Part shown: piece by piece, positions 16,870-25,499 of the stretch | Layout: every line of letters starts with the position of its first letter | Numbering within the stretch: the stretch's first letter is position 1 | DNA from: Terrabacter sp. Root181 | Lineage (GTDB): Bacteria; Actinomycetota; Actinomycetes; Actinomycetales; Dermatophilaceae | DNA length: 64,000 nt | Direction of reading: 5' to 3' | Assembly (NCBI RefSeq): GCF_001428505.1 | Contig: NZ_LMHU01000010.1 | Location: 124,001-188,000, forward strand | Notes under the pieces: model-generated | Databases searched by the model: none | The model's input: only the letters and a program-made list of their open reading frames with translations | Told to the model about the DNA's origin: nothing | Position numbers and translations under genes: made by a program

Positions 16870-17204
16870 GCGGCGGCGGCAACCTCCCGATCGGCCCGGG
16901 CATCTGGGGCTTCATCGCCTTCTTCGTGCTCGCGGTCGCGCTGTGGTTCCTCGTGCGCAACATGAACAGCCGTCTGCGCCGGATGGCCTACCGCGACCGG
17001 GACCGCGCGGAGGAGTTCGCCGCGGATGCCGACATCGTCGGCACGAAGGGCGACCGCGCCACGTCCGCCGGGCCGGACCCGGACGCGGACCCGGCGGCGG
17101 ACGAGGCGGGTGACGACCCCCACCCGGGTGACGACCCCCACCCGGGTGACGACCCCCACCCGGGTGACGACCCCCGCCCGACCGGCGAGGCGCCGCGTCC
17201 CTGA
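16866..17204 (+). CDS. Small single-pass membrane protein with GDDPHP repeats
   Basis: A 112-residue protein: a short Gly-rich lead, one transmembrane helix (about residues 13-31), a basic stretch RLRRMAYRDRDR and an acidic tail. The tail has three perfect GDDPHP repeats and a GDDPRP variant, coded by an 18-bp tandem repeat (17108-17177). Its ATG overlaps the mca stop. A small membrane gene follows mca in M. tuberculosis too (Rv1083), so it is probably a real partner, but its function is unknown. Confidence 0.8.
   Translation: MSGGGNLPIGPGIWGFIAFFVLAVALWFLVRNMNSRLRRMAYRDRDRAEEFAADADIVGTKGDRATSAGPDPDADPAADEAGDDPHPGDDPHPGDDPHPGDDPRPTGEAPRP
17108..17177 (+). repeat. 18-bp coding tandem repeat behind mca
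   Basis: GGTGACGACCCCCACCCG occurs three times exactly, then once with a CGC change. It codes for GDDPHP repeats in the tail of the small membrane protein. On the plus strand the units are contiguous with no spacers. Confidence 0.85.
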
Positions 17205-17239
17205 GACCCAGCGGGCGGCATACGCCCTCGGACACGACG

Positions 17240-17267
17240 AACGCCCCGGCACGATGCCGGGGCGTTT
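17240..17267 (+). terminator. Terminator of mca operon
   Basis: An 11-bp stem AACGCCCCGGC (17240-17250) with 17256-17266, five-base loop, followed by TTT. It lies 36 bases after the stop codon. A GTATGCCG octamer (reverse orientation, 17217) sits between the stop codon and the stem. Confidence 0.7.
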
Positions 17268-17305
17268 CGGTCGTCCAGCGGGCCACCAGCCCGACGGGGA
17301 GAGGC

Positions 17306-18028
17306 TCAGGTGGCGGCCTGGTAGCCGATGACGGCGAGCGTCACGGCGACGAAGTGCGTGAGAAAGCCGCCGAGGGTGAACGCGTGGAACACCTCGTGGA
17401 AGCCGAACCACCGCGGCCACGGGTTGGGTCGCTTCGTGCCGTAGACGATGCCGCCCGCGGTGTACATCAGGCCGCCGAGGCCGATGAGCGAGCCGATGAG
17501 CGGTCCGCCCTCGCGCCAGAACGGCACGACGTAGAAGATCGCGGCCCAGCCGAGCGCGAGGTAGAGCGCCGTGTAGAGCCAGCGCGGGGCGCCGACCCAG
17601 AAAACGCGGAACAGGACCCCGGCGATGGCGCCGCCCCAGATGACGAGCAGGAGCAGCCGGGCCTGGTCGGCCGGCAGCAGCGTCACGGCGAACGGCGTGT
17701 AGGTGCCCGCGATGATGAGGTAGATGTTCGAGTGGTCGAACCGCTTGAGCAGGCCTGACATCTTCGGACCCCACGTGCCGCGGTGGTAGACGGCGGAGAC
17801 GCCGAAGAGCAGGGCGGCGCTGATGGTGAAGACGATCGAGGCGGTGCGCACGGACCCGGGGTCGGAGACGAGCACGAGGACCAGGCCGCCGATGAGGGCG
17901 ACGGGGAACATGGCGAGGTGCAGCCAGCCGCGCAGGCGGGGCTTGACGATCGCGACGAGGTCGGCGACGGGGGTGCTCGACGCGTCCTCGGTGCCGTGGT
18001 CGGCGGTGGGCTCGGGGGTGCGGCTCAT
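17306..18028 (-). CDS. Haemolysin III family (PAQR-type) membrane protein
   Basis: A 240-residue seven-helix membrane protein of the YqfA/haemolysin III branch of the PAQR superfamily. It shows the SAVYHRGTW, DHSNIYLIIAGTYTP and HEVFHAFTLGGFLTHF motifs whose Ser/His/Asp residues form the zinc site of PAQR proteins. Bacterial members are linked to membrane-lipid homeostasis; the old haemolysin name is doubtful. TACAGT lies six bases before the ATG, so the mRNA is likely leaderless, and a 35-bp palindrome overlaps the -35 region. It faces the Z-prenyl synthase gene as in Rv1085c/Rv1086. Confidence 0.92.
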   Translation of the reverse strand: MSRTPEPTADHGTEDASSTPVADLVAIVKPRLRGWLHLAMFPVALIGGLVLVLVSDPGSVRTASIVFTISAALLFGVSAVYHRGTWGPKMSGLLKRFDHSNIYLIIAGTYTPFAVTLLPADQARLLLLVIWGGAIAGVLFRVFWVGAPRWLYTALYLALGWAAIFYVVPFWREGGPLIGSLIGLGGLMYTAGGIVYGTKRPNPWPRWFGFHEVFHAFTLGGFLTHFVAVTLAVIGYQAAT

Positions 18029-18039
18029 CGCCCCACTGT

Positions 18040-18074
18040 AACCTACGCGACCGTAAGTTACGGCAACGTAGGTT
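18040..18074. promoter_or_regulatory. Perfect 35-bp interrupted palindrome, operator of haemolysin III gene
   Basis: Outer arms AACCTACG/CGTAGGTT and inner arms CCGTAA/TTACGG are both perfect, centred on 18057, with three-base gaps (CGA, CAA). The left end touches the -10-like TACAGT (18035-18040, minus strand), so a bound dimer pair would cover the promoter. The layout is like sites of TetR-family lipid regulators; no regulator gene is adjacent. Confidence 0.7.
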
Positions 18075-18279
18075 CATGGTTTCCGGTGGACCGCGGGGTC
18101 GTGGCGACCTTCACGACACCCTCACGACCTCGTCACGAAAGCCTCGCGCCGACTCCCGCCGACTCCCGCCGACCGCCTCTGCGCGCCGATGGACGAGCGG
18201 TACGGTGGGACCGCGGCCCGCCCGGGGGCTGCCCAGACTGTGACCGGCGATGACACGAGCGAGTCGACGAGGAGGCCCC

Positions 18280-19041
18280 GTGGGGTGGCGCGATGTGGTC
18301 TACGGCGCGTACGAGCGCCGAGTCCTCAAGGACCTCCCCAAGGAGGCGCTCCCACGGCACGTCGCCGTCATGCTCGACGGCAACCGGCGCTGGGCGCGGG
18401 CCCGCGGAGCCGGGACGGCGAGCGGCCACCAGGCCGGGGCCGACAAGATCGAGGAGCTGCTCGAGTGGTGCCGGGAGGCGGGCGTCGAGTACGTCACGCT
18501 CTGGCTCCTCTCGACCGACAACCTGCGCCGCGCCGAGGAGGAGCTGGCACCGCTCCTCAAGATCATCGAGACGGCCGTCTCCGACCTCGCCGAGTCCGGG
18601 CACTGGCGCCTCAAGATCGTCGGCGCCCTCGACCTGCTGCCACCCGAGACCGCTGCGAGCCTCAGCGCCTCGGCCGAGCGCACGAAGGACGTCGACGGGA
18701 TGACCGTCAACGTCGCAGTCGGCTACGGCGGGCGCCGCGAGATCGCCGACGCCGTGCGCGACCTGCTGCTCGCGCGGGCTGCTGACGGCGAGACCATCGA
18801 GCAGATCGCCGCCGAGCTCACCGTCGAGGACATCGCCGAGCACCTCTACACCAAGGGCCAGCCCGACCCCGACCTCGTCATCCGCACCTCGGGCGAGCAG
18901 CGGCTCGGCGGTTTCCTGCTGTGGCAGAGCGCGACGTCGGAGTTCTACTTCTGCGAGGCCTACTGGCCCGACTTCCGTCACGTCGACTTCCTGCGCGCTC
19001 TCCGGGCGTATGCCGGCCGGCACCGTCGCTTCGGCGGCTGA
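18280..19041 (+). CDS. Short-chain Z-isoprenyl diphosphate synthase (UppS family)
   Basis: A 253-residue cis-prenyltransferase with MLDGNRRWAR (catalytic Asp and pyrophosphate Arg) at about residues 31-40, LWLLSTDNL, and the C-terminal VIRTSGEQRLGGFLLWQSATSEFYF. It extends geranyl or farnesyl diphosphate with isopentenyl diphosphate in Z configuration. Strong likeness and the same neighbour as Rv1086 suggest a C15 Z-FPP maker rather than the long-chain UppS; product length is inference. I chose GTG 18280 because GAGGAGG ends four bases before it; an ATG at 18250 is also open. Confidence 0.9.
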   Translation: MGWRDVVYGAYERRVLKDLPKEALPRHVAVMLDGNRRWARARGAGTASGHQAGADKIEELLEWCREAGVEYVTLWLLSTDNLRRAEEELAPLLKIIETAVSDLAESGHWRLKIVGALDLLPPETAASLSASAERTKDVDGMTVNVAVGYGGRREIADAVRDLLLARAADGETIEQIAAELTVEDIAEHLYTKGQPDPDLVIRTSGEQRLGGFLLWQSATSEFYFCEAYWPDFRHVDFLRALRAYAGRHRRFGG

Positions 19042-19082
19042 CCGGGCGCTCCACCAACCTCGGGGACGGCCGGCCACGACAC

Positions 19083-19139
19083 GCCGCTAAGCGGTGGGGA
19101 GTGCTCCCCATTGTCCGGCTTGGCCCGGTTGCGTAGGTT
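19083..19139 (+). promoter_or_regulatory. Palindromes and promoter of the WXG100-like operon
   Basis: TTGTCC (19111-19116), a 17-base spacer and TAGGTT (19134-19139) make a good sigma-70-type promoter. Just before it lie two palindromes, CCGCTAAGCGG (19083-19093) and TGGGGAGTGCTCCCCA (19095-19110). They may end the prenyl synthase transcript or act as operators. The mRNA would have a leader of about 90 bases. Confidence 0.6.
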
Positions 19140-19236
19140 GCCGTTGGGCCGAGACGCCGGAGCACGCACGGGCGGGCGCCGAGCCGGACGGGCCGCGCAC
19201 GACGAAGACGGCGACGACATCAGGGGAGTACCAGAG

Positions 19237-20175
19237 ATGGCGATCTACAAGAAGGGTGCCGACCCGGTGGCCCTACGGGCGTCCGCCGAGCGCATCACCG
19301 GGCACGCCCGTGAGTGCGACACCCTCAAGGGTGAGGCGAGCCGCGCCGTCCACGCCCTCAAGGGCCAGTGGGGCGGCGCCGACCTCGACCACCTGATGGA
19401 CCGCTGGCCGCCGGTGGAGGCGCAGCTGACGCAGTTCGGTACCGACCTGGGCAAGCTCGCCGAGGCACTGCGGCGCAACGCGGGGGCGCAGGACTCGACG
19501 AGCGGTGAGGGCGGGTCCGGCTCCGGTGGTGGACCCGGCGGCTCGGGCGGATCCGGCGGATCCGGCGGCAACGGCGGGATCCCGGGCTACGACCTGCTCA
19601 AGTCGCTGTGGACCCCGATCAAGGGCCTCGGCACCGCGGTCGGCCTCCTCGGCACCGGGATGAAGATCAAGAACTTCCTGTCCAACCTCGGCAGCTGGGA
19701 CCGGGCGACGGGCCTGTTCGCCAACCTCAAGAACGCCTGGGGCACGGGTCGTCTCGCCGAGTTCGGCGACGCCCTGAACCCCAAGAACTGGAGCACCCTC
19801 TCGCGCTTCATGCCCTCCCTGGCCGAGGGTGGTGCGCTCGCCCGCACGCTCGGCACCGTCGGCAAGGCGCTCGGACCCATCGGCGTCGCCTTCGGTGGCT
19901 TCACGGTCGCCAACGACATCTCCGAGGGCAACTACGGCCGCGCCGGCTACGACTCGGTGATGACCGGTCTCGGTGCCGCGGCCCTGATGACCCCGCCCCC
20001 GGTCGACGTCGTCTGCGGCATCGCCGCAGGCGGCATGGCCGTCGGCCAGCTCGTGTACGACAACTGGGACACCATCAGCGACTTCACCGGTGACGCGGTC
20101 GACGCTGTCGGCGACTTCGCCTCGGACGCCGGTGACGCCATCGGCGACATCGCCGACAAGGCGTGGCCGTTCTGA
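19237..20175 (+). CDS. WXG100-like N-terminus with helical C-terminal domain, candidate secreted protein
   Basis: A 312-residue protein. Residues 1-90 form a helix-turn-helix pair with W-G-G at the turn (KGQWGGADLD), as in WXG100 (ESX/type VII secreted) proteins. A Gly/Ser-rich linker follows (about 90-113). The rest is rich in Gly and Ala with several amphipathic or hydrophobic helices, and ends in a repeated pattern of Asp-Ala helices (DFTGDAVDAVGDFASDAGDAI) before KAWPF. There is no signal peptide. The layout resembles type VII effectors, but no known toxin domain is visible. It starts a three-gene operon. Confidence 0.6.
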   Translation: MAIYKKGADPVALRASAERITGHARECDTLKGEASRAVHALKGQWGGADLDHLMDRWPPVEAQLTQFGTDLGKLAEALRRNAGAQDSTSGEGGSGSGGGPGGSGGSGGSGGNGGIPGYDLLKSLWTPIKGLGTAVGLLGTGMKIKNFLSNLGSWDRATGLFANLKNAWGTGRLAEFGDALNPKNWSTLSRFMPSLAEGGALARTLGTVGKALGPIGVAFGGFTVANDISEGNYGRAGYDSVMTGLGAAALMTPPPVDVVCGIAAGGMAVGQLVYDNWDTISDFTGDAVDAVGDFASDAGDAIGDIADKAWPF

Positions 20176-20301
20176 CCGGCGGGGGAGACCCCGGGAGGCG
20201 AAACCACGAGGCACCCGGCATCGTTGACGTCACGACACGGCCCACGCACCCGCAGCACGACCCAGACCCCACGACCACACGGACCACGACCGAGGAGAAC
20301 C

Positions 20302-20973
20302 ATGGCTGACCCGATGAAGGGCACCCCGCTCGAGGGTTTCGAGCTCCCCGAGGACGTCTTCGGGCTGGGCGCCGGCGAGCTCGCCTACCTCATGGCCCGC
20401 CACGAGACCCCGGCCGGTGAGCGCTCGCGCCGCCTGCTCATGCTCGACCCCCGCACCGCGGACGACGCCGCCCTGCTCGCCGGCGCCTCCAGCCTCGCCT
20501 CGCGCGGGTGGCTCACCGTCACCGACGACGGCACCCCCGAGTCGCGCTCCAACGCCGCCCTCGTCGAGTACGCCGTGGGCGCGGCCACGCGGTGGACCCG
20601 CATCGGGCTGGTGGGCGAGAACGTCAGCCAGGCCGACTTCGCCATCCTCGTCGAGTCCGACACCGTCATCGCCCTGATGCAGCCACGTCAGCTCGCGTCG
20701 TGGTTCATCCGCCTCGGCGAGCGCGACGGCAACACCGGCGCCCTCGTCACCGGACTCGTGCGCGAGCGTTTCGCCGCGAACGCCGAGGCCGGCGTCTTCC
20801 TCGAGGTGCAGACCCTCGAGGGCAGCGCCAACCTCGCGATCCGCCGTTCCGGCACCGACTTCGAGGCGCTCACCGACGTCGCCGGGCCGGGCACCGGCAC
20901 GGGCGGGGTCGTCGACGCCGACGGCCTGCAGGACGCCGTGACCGCCCTCTACGCCGAGACGGTCAGCGCATGA
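20302..20973 (+). CDS. Possible EspG-like protein, partner of the WXG100-like gene
   Basis: A 223-residue soluble protein with no signal peptide. The pattern GAGELAYLMAR, a run of SSLASRGWLTV, a central beta-rich part and VTGLVRERF weakly recalls EspG, the chaperone of ESX substrates, but I cannot establish this by eye. GAGGAG at 20292-20297 supports the ATG. It follows the WXG100-like gene by 126 bases and its stop overlaps the next start. Otherwise it should be treated as unknown. Confidence 0.55.
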   Translation: MADPMKGTPLEGFELPEDVFGLGAGELAYLMARHETPAGERSRRLLMLDPRTADDAALLAGASSLASRGWLTVTDDGTPESRSNAALVEYAVGAATRWTRIGLVGENVSQADFAILVESDTVIALMQPRQLASWFIRLGERDGNTGALVTGLVRERFAANAEAGVFLEVQTLEGSANLAIRRSGTDFEALTDVAGPGTGTGGVVDADGLQDAVTALYAETVSA

Positions 20974-21326
20974 GCACGCCGACGCCCCGCCAGACCGACC
21001 CGGCCGACTCGGCCGACCCTGCCGGCCCGACGCCGCCGAAGGAGCCGTTCTCCTACGTCAGCCAGGAGCGCGGGCTGCTGACCCTCAAGATCCGTGAGCC
21101 GATCCTCATGGGCCTGTTCTTCCTCGCCTTCACCGTCGTCGGCGTCATCTTCTTCCTCATGGTCAAGAAGGGCGCCGACCAGGGGGCCGAGGGCGCCACG
21201 GGCGTCGCCTACCTGATCCTCGCGATCTTCGGCGGGCTCGGCGTCATCGGGATGGCCATCGCCGCGGTCCGCTGGCGCTGGAAGCGCGAGTACGTCCGCG
21301 TCATGGGCCGCTCGCCCTGGGCCTGA
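20970..21326 (+). CDS. Two-helix membrane protein of the WXG100-like operon
   Basis: A 118-residue protein. A Pro/Asp-rich start of about 30 residues is followed by [17 protein letters not shown], a first transmembrane helix (about 49-66), a short charged loop, a second helix (about 80-98) and the basic tail [17 protein letters not shown]. The four-base overlap with the preceding gene shows coupling. I do not recognise the family. It could be an immunity or membrane partner of the first gene product, which is inference. Confidence 0.7.
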   Translation: MSTPTPRQTDPADSADPAGPTPPKEPFSYVSQERGLLTLKIREPILMGLFFLAFTVVGVIFFLMVKKGADQGAEGATGVAYLILAIFGGLGVIGMAIAAVRWRWKREYVRVMGRSPWA

Positions 21327-21648
21327 GCCCCGAGTCCCGGGCGCCCTCGCTCGTGCCGCCTGCGCCGTCGGCCCCGGATCCGCTTTCGGGCCGGCGGCGA
21401 CGGGCGTGTTACGCCCGTGTGAACTCTCGGGCGACACGACGACTCGACGTCGCTCAATGCTCGTCGCCGTCGCCTCCGAGTCGTACCGTCGTCACAACGG
21501 CCGACACCCGTCGGACGTTGCCAGGAGGCCCACCCATGGAGCGATCGCTCAGGACGGAGGGTCGGGCAGTGCGCCACCCTCTGGTGGTCACCGCCCGGCA
21601 TCTCGGGAGCGATTAGGCGCGCGACGCGCGCCGCGTAGGGAGTGGCAC
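21327..21648. other. Non-coding gap between WXG100-like operon and phoH
   Basis: A perfect 8-bp stem with three-base loop (ACGGGCGT at 21400-21407, ACGCCCGT at 21411-21418) probably ends the operon. A second dyad of GCGCGC type lies at about 21617-21631 just before the phoH start. I see no credible gene in the remainder, and no riboswitch I can name. Confidence 0.5.
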
Positions 21649-23061
21649 ATGGCTCGTACGACCCGTCAGGTCACGTCGGACCCCGCCAGCACGACCACCA
21701 AGCCGGCCGCGGCCTCCACACGCGCCACGACACGCGCCACCACGCGCACGACGGCCCGCGAACGCGAGCCCGAGCACAAGACGTACGTCCTCGACACGTC
21801 GGTGCTCCTGTCCGACCCCCGGGCCATGCTCCGCTTCGCCGAGCACGAGGTCGTGCTCCCGGTCGTCGTGGTGACCGAGCTCGAGGGCAAGCGGCACCAT
21901 CCGGAGCTCGGCTACTTCGCCCGCCAGGCCCTGCGCCTGCTCGACGACCTCCGCGTCAGCGAGGGCCGTCTCGACAAGCCGGTGGCCGTGGGCGCCGAGG
22001 GCGGCACGCTGCGCGTCGAGCTGAACCACACCGACCCCTCGTCGCTGCCGGCGGGCTTCCGTCTCGGCGACAACGACACGCGGATCCTCGCGGTGGCCCG
22101 CAACCTCGCCAACGAAGGCGCCGACGTCACCATCGTGTCCAAGGACCTCCCGATGCGCGTCAAGGCCTCGGCGTGCGGCCTCGAGGCGGAGGAGTACCGC
22201 CACGAGCAGGGCGTCGACTCGGGCTGGACCGGGCTGCAGGAGCTCGAGGTCAGCAGCGAGGAGCTCGACCAGCTCTACGACCGCGGCCGTATCGAGCACG
22301 CCGGCGCCGCCGAGCTGCCGTGCCACACCGGTCTCGTCCTGCTCTCGCCGCGGGGAAGCGGTCTGGGGCGGGTCGGTGCCGACAAGCAGATCCGTCTCGT
22401 GCGCGGCGACCGTGACGCCTTCGGCCTGCATGGCCGCAGCGCCGAGCAGCGGATCGCCCTCGACCTGCTGCTCGACCCCGACGTCGGCATCGTCAGCCTC
22501 GGTGGGCGCGCCGGCACGGGCAAGTCGGCGCTCGCGCTCTGCGCGGGCCTCGAGTCCGTCATGGAGCGTCGCGCCCAGCGCAAGGTGCTCGTCTTCCGCC
22601 CGCTCTTCGCCGTCGGCGGCCAGGAGCTCGGCTACCTGCCCGGCACCGAGCAGGAGAAGATGAACCCGTGGGGCCAGGCGGTCTTCGACACGCTCGGGGC
22701 CCTCGTCTCGACCGAGGTCGTCGAGGAGATCATGGACCGCGGCCTGCTCGAGGTGCTGCCGCTGACCCACATCCGCGGGCGCTCGCTCCACGACGCGTTC
22801 GTCATCGTCGACGAGGCCCAGTCGCTCGAGCGCAACGTGCTCCTCACGGTCCTCTCGCGCATCGGCCAGAACAGCAAGGTCGTGCTCACGCACGACGTCG
22901 CCCAGCGCGACAACCTCCGGGTGGGGCGCCACGACGGTGTGGCGGCGGTCATCGAGAAGCTCAAGGGTCACCCGCTCTTCGCGCACGTCACCCTGACGCG
23001 CAGCGAGCGCAGCCCGATCGCGGCACTCGTCACCGACATGCTCGAAGGTCTCGAGATGTGA
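21649..23061 (+). CDS. phoH2: PhoH2-type PIN-domain plus PhoH ATPase
   Basis: A 470-residue fusion. After a Thr/Ala/Arg-rich start (1-40) comes a PIN nuclease domain ([14 protein letters not shown] at about 45-57; acidic metal residues D and E, and [11 protein letters not shown]), then a PhoH ATPase domain with Walker [12 protein letters not shown] (about 286) and Walker [10 protein letters not shown]. The mycobacterial PhoH2 with this layout acts as an RNA helicase and sequence-specific RNase. Its place after the Rv1079-1086-like block matches Rv1095. Confidence 0.93.
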   Translation: MARTTRQVTSDPASTTTKPAAASTRATTRATTRTTAREREPEHKTYVLDTSVLLSDPRAMLRFAEHEVVLPVVVVTELEGKRHHPELGYFARQALRLLDDLRVSEGRLDKPVAVGAEGGTLRVELNHTDPSSLPAGFRLGDNDTRILAVARNLANEGADVTIVSKDLPMRVKASACGLEAEEYRHEQGVDSGWTGLQELEVSSEELDQLYDRGRIEHAGAAELPCHTGLVLLSPRGSGLGRVGADKQIRLVRGDRDAFGLHGRSAEQRIALDLLLDPDVGIVSLGGRAGTGKSALALCAGLESVMERRAQRKVLVFRPLFAVGGQELGYLPGTEQEKMNPWGQAVFDTLGALVSTEVVEEIMDRGLLEVLPLTHIRGRSLHDAFVIVDEAQSLERNVLLTVLSRIGQNSKVVLTHDVAQRDNLRVGRHDGVAAVIEKLKGHPLFAHVTLTRSERSPIAALVTDMLEGLEM

Positions 23062-23359
23062 CCTGAGTCACACGACGCACGGCGCTCCCCGAGCACGCGG
23101 CTCGGGGACGCTGTGCGCTGGGCCACTCGCTCCGGCCCCCTGAAACACCCTCCACGGTGGATGCCGACTTGCTCCCGGGTGCAGTCGGCTGGCACCGTGT
23201 GAGGTTGAAAGATCTCGGAACGGTAACGCTCACCTCGGGGTGTGAGCGCGATCCCCCCGGGTCACCTCCACACGTCGGGCGCAGCCGTCGACGGGCCAGC
23301 GCCCGCAGACGCACGCGCCGGGCACACCCCCTCGACCCAGGAAGGCGTGACGTCTGTTC
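23062..23359. other. Gap with phoH terminator and leader of transglycosylase-like gene
   Basis: A terminator hairpin CCCCGAGC/GCTCGGGG lies at 23087-23107. Further on, TTGAAA near 23204 and GAACGGTAACGCTCA near 23218 may be promoter parts, and a hairpin CGCTCACC...GGTGTGAGCG follows at about 23227-23249. I looked for the c-di-AMP riboswitch common before actinobacterial cell-wall hydrolases and did not find its conserved blocks. Confidence 0.45.
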
Positions 23360-24352
23360 ATGGCACGGTATGAAGGCCGGCACCGCAACGCTCCGGCTCC
23401 CTCGACCGCTCCGCGCCCGAACCCCGCCACCCCCTCGGCGCGGTCCGACCGCGTCGACCCCGAGACGGCTCCGGCCGTCCCCCGGAGCCCGCGACCGGTG
23501 AGCCAGCCCGCTGCGGGTGCGACCCAGGGAGCCCGTCGGGCCTTCGACCCCACACGCGCCATCCCCGTCAGCGCTGCCTCTGCCGACCACGCCGACGGCG
23601 CCGGTCCCCGGCGCCCGGCGGCGTCCCTGCCGCACGCGACGCGCAGCAGCCGCCACGCCAAGCCGACCGCGCGCCAGCGCCACGTCGGCCGGCCGATCCT
23701 CGCCGGCGCGCTCGCGCTCGGCCTCGGAGCCTCAGGCTTCGCCTACGCCAAGGCCACCAACCTCATCGGCGCCGACGCGGCCGCGTTCGTCGTCGGCAGC
23801 GGGGTCGTCGCCCAGACCGACGAGCTGGCCCGCGCCTCGACGGTCGACACGACCTACCGCGCCGCCGCCTCGGTCTCGCGCAACGAGCGCCGCACCGCCA
23901 TCGCGGCCACCGGCCTGCGCACCGCCAAGGAGCTCGAGGCCAAGAAGAAGAAGGAAGCCGCCAAGCAGGCCGAGCTGGCCCGCGAGGAGGCCGCCAAGGC
24001 CGAGCGTGCGAAGGAGCGCCAGCGCGCCATCGACAACGCCAAGGACGACCCGCAGGCCGCGGCCCGCGTCCTCATGGCCGACCACGGCTGGACGAGCGAC
24101 GCGCAGTACAACTGCCTCGTCAACCTGTGGACCGGCGAGAGCGACTGGCGCTGGTACGCCGAGAACGCCAGCTCCGGGGCCTACGGCATCCCGCAGTCCC
24201 TCCCGGCCCGCAAGATGGCGCAGTTCGGTGCCGACTACCGCACCAACCCGCTGACCCAGATCAAGTGGGGCCTCTGGTACATCGAGATGTCCTACGGCAA
24301 CCCGTGCAACGCCTGGTCGACGTGGCAGGCGCGCTCGCCGCACTGGTACTGA
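23360..24352 (+). CDS. Membrane-anchored lytic transglycosylase-like protein
   Basis: A 330-residue protein. Residues 1-112 are a Pro/Arg-rich cytoplasmic-like lead, followed by one transmembrane helix (about 113-133). Then comes a Lys/Glu coiled coil (about 190-225) and a C-terminal SLT-like domain: WTSDAQYNCLVNLWTGESDWRWYAENASSGAYGIPQSLP. The Glu of GESDW fits the catalytic acid of such domains. It would cut peptidoglycan outside the membrane. The long N-terminal lead is atypical; an internal start would remove part of it. It stands alone, ended by a hairpin built from two GTATGCCG octamers. Confidence 0.82.
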   Translation: MARYEGRHRNAPAPSTAPRPNPATPSARSDRVDPETAPAVPRSPRPVSQPAAGATQGARRAFDPTRAIPVSAASADHADGAGPRRPAASLPHATRSSRHAKPTARQRHVGRPILAGALALGLGASGFAYAKATNLIGADAAAFVVGSGVVAQTDELARASTVDTTYRAAASVSRNERRTAIAATGLRTAKELEAKKKKEAAKQAELAREEAAKAERAKERQRAIDNAKDDPQAAARVLMADHGWTSDAQYNCLVNLWTGESDWRWYAENASSGAYGIPQSLPARKMAQFGADYRTNPLTQIKWGLWYIEMSYGNPCNAWSTWQARSPHWY

Positions 24353-24364
24353 CCTGGCCCACGC

Positions 24365-24414
24365 CGTATGCCGGGTGGGCGGGCTCCCAGCAGGCGCCCG
24401 CCACCCGGCATACG
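24365..24414. terminator. Bidirectional terminator made of two inverted GTATGCCG octamers
   Basis: Arms CGTATGCCGGGTGG (24365-24378) and its complement (24401-24414) give 14 perfect pairs, and the stem continues with a one-base bulge. It lies 13 bases after the transglycosylase stop and 21 bases beyond the coaA stop of the opposite strand, so it serves convergent genes. Confidence 0.8.
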
Positions 24415-24434
24415 TGCTCGGCCGACCGGGACGC

Positions 24435-25436
24435 TCAGATCTTGCGCAGGCGCACCCGGCGGACCTCGTGGTTGTCGCCCTTGGACAGCACGAGGCTCGC
24501 CCGTGACCGCGTGGGCAGGATGTTCTCGACGAGGTTCGGGCCGTTGATCTCGCGCCAGATCCGGTTCGCGGTCGCGACGGCCTCGTCGTCGGAGAGCACG
24601 GCGTAGCGGTGGAAGTACGAGTCGGGGTCGGAGAACGCCGTCTCGCGCAGGCGCAGGAAGCGCTCGACGTACCACTTGCGCACGTCGTCGACCCACGCGT
24701 CGACGTACACCGAGAAGTCGAAGAAGTCGCTGATGGCCAGGCCGGTGCCGCGCACCGGGTGCACCTCGGGCGCCTGGAGCACGTTGAGGCCCTCGACGAT
24801 GAGCACGTCGGGCTGGCGCACGACGATGCGCTCGCCGGGGACGATGTCGTAGGTCAGGTGCGAGTACACCGGCGCCGTGACCTCGGCCCGGCCCGACTTG
24901 ATCTCGGCGACGAAGCGGAGCAGCGCCCGGCGGTCGTAGGACTCGGGGAAGCCCTTGCGCTGCAGGATGCCTCGGCGCTCGAGCTCCGCGTTGGGGAAGA
25001 GGAAGCCGTCGGTCGTGACGAGGGCGACGCGCGGGGTGTCGGGCCAGCGCGCGAGCATCTCGCGCAGGATGCGGGCCGTCGTCGACTTGCCGACCGCCAC
25101 CGAGCCCGCCACGCCGATGACGAAGGGCGTCTTGGCCGGGCGCTCACCGAGGAAGTCGCTCGTCACCTGGTGCAGCTGGCGGGTGGCCCCCACGTAGAAG
25201 TTGAGCAGGCGCGAGAGGGGGAGGTAGACCTCCTCGACCTCGTTGAGGTCGACGCGGTCGCCGAGGCCGCGCAGGCGCGCGAGGTCGGCGTCGTCGAGGT
25301 TGAGCGGGTGGTTCTCGCGCAACCGTGACCACGCGGCCCGGTCGAACTCGACGTACGGCGACGGGATCGCGGTCCCGTTGGCGCCCTCGCCGCCGTCACC
25401 GCCGGTACCGCTGGATGGCTCCGACACGAGCCACAT
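24435..25436 (-). CDS. coaA: Type I pantothenate kinase
   Basis: A 333-residue bacterial PanK-I that phosphorylates pantothenate in the first step of CoA synthesis. Walker A is GSVAVGKST (about 110-118). [27 protein letters not shown] and the C-terminal RKI follow as in the family. ATG 25436 was taken; the first 25 residues are Gly/Ser-rich and poorly conserved. A much longer open frame upstream is antisense to glmS, acpS and nnr and is not coding. It is divergent from glmS. Confidence 0.95.
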   Translation of the reverse strand: MWLVSEPSSGTGGDGGEGANGTAIPSPYVEFDRAAWSRLRENHPLNLDDADLARLRGLGDRVDLNEVEEVYLPLSRLLNFYVGATRQLHQVTSDFLGERPAKTPFVIGVAGSVAVGKSTTARILREMLARWPDTPRVALVTTDGFLFPNAELERRGILQRKGFPESYDRRALLRFVAEIKSGRAEVTAPVYSHLTYDIVPGERIVVRQPDVLIVEGLNVLQAPEVHPVRGTGLAISDFFDFSVYVDAWVDDVRKWYVERFLRLRETAFSDPDSYFHRYAVLSDDEAVATANRIWREINGPNLVENILPTRSRASLVLSKGDNHEVRRVRLRKI

Positions 25437-25499
25437 TCTTGCGGACGCCGGGGGCGGGGGTGGCATTGGCCCCTCGGACGGTCCCCTAGGCTGGACCCC

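Noticed and set aside
23062-23359. c-di-AMP (ydaO-type) riboswitch before the transglycosylase-like gene
   Set aside because: The location is typical for one, but I could not find the conserved blocks, only simple hairpins.
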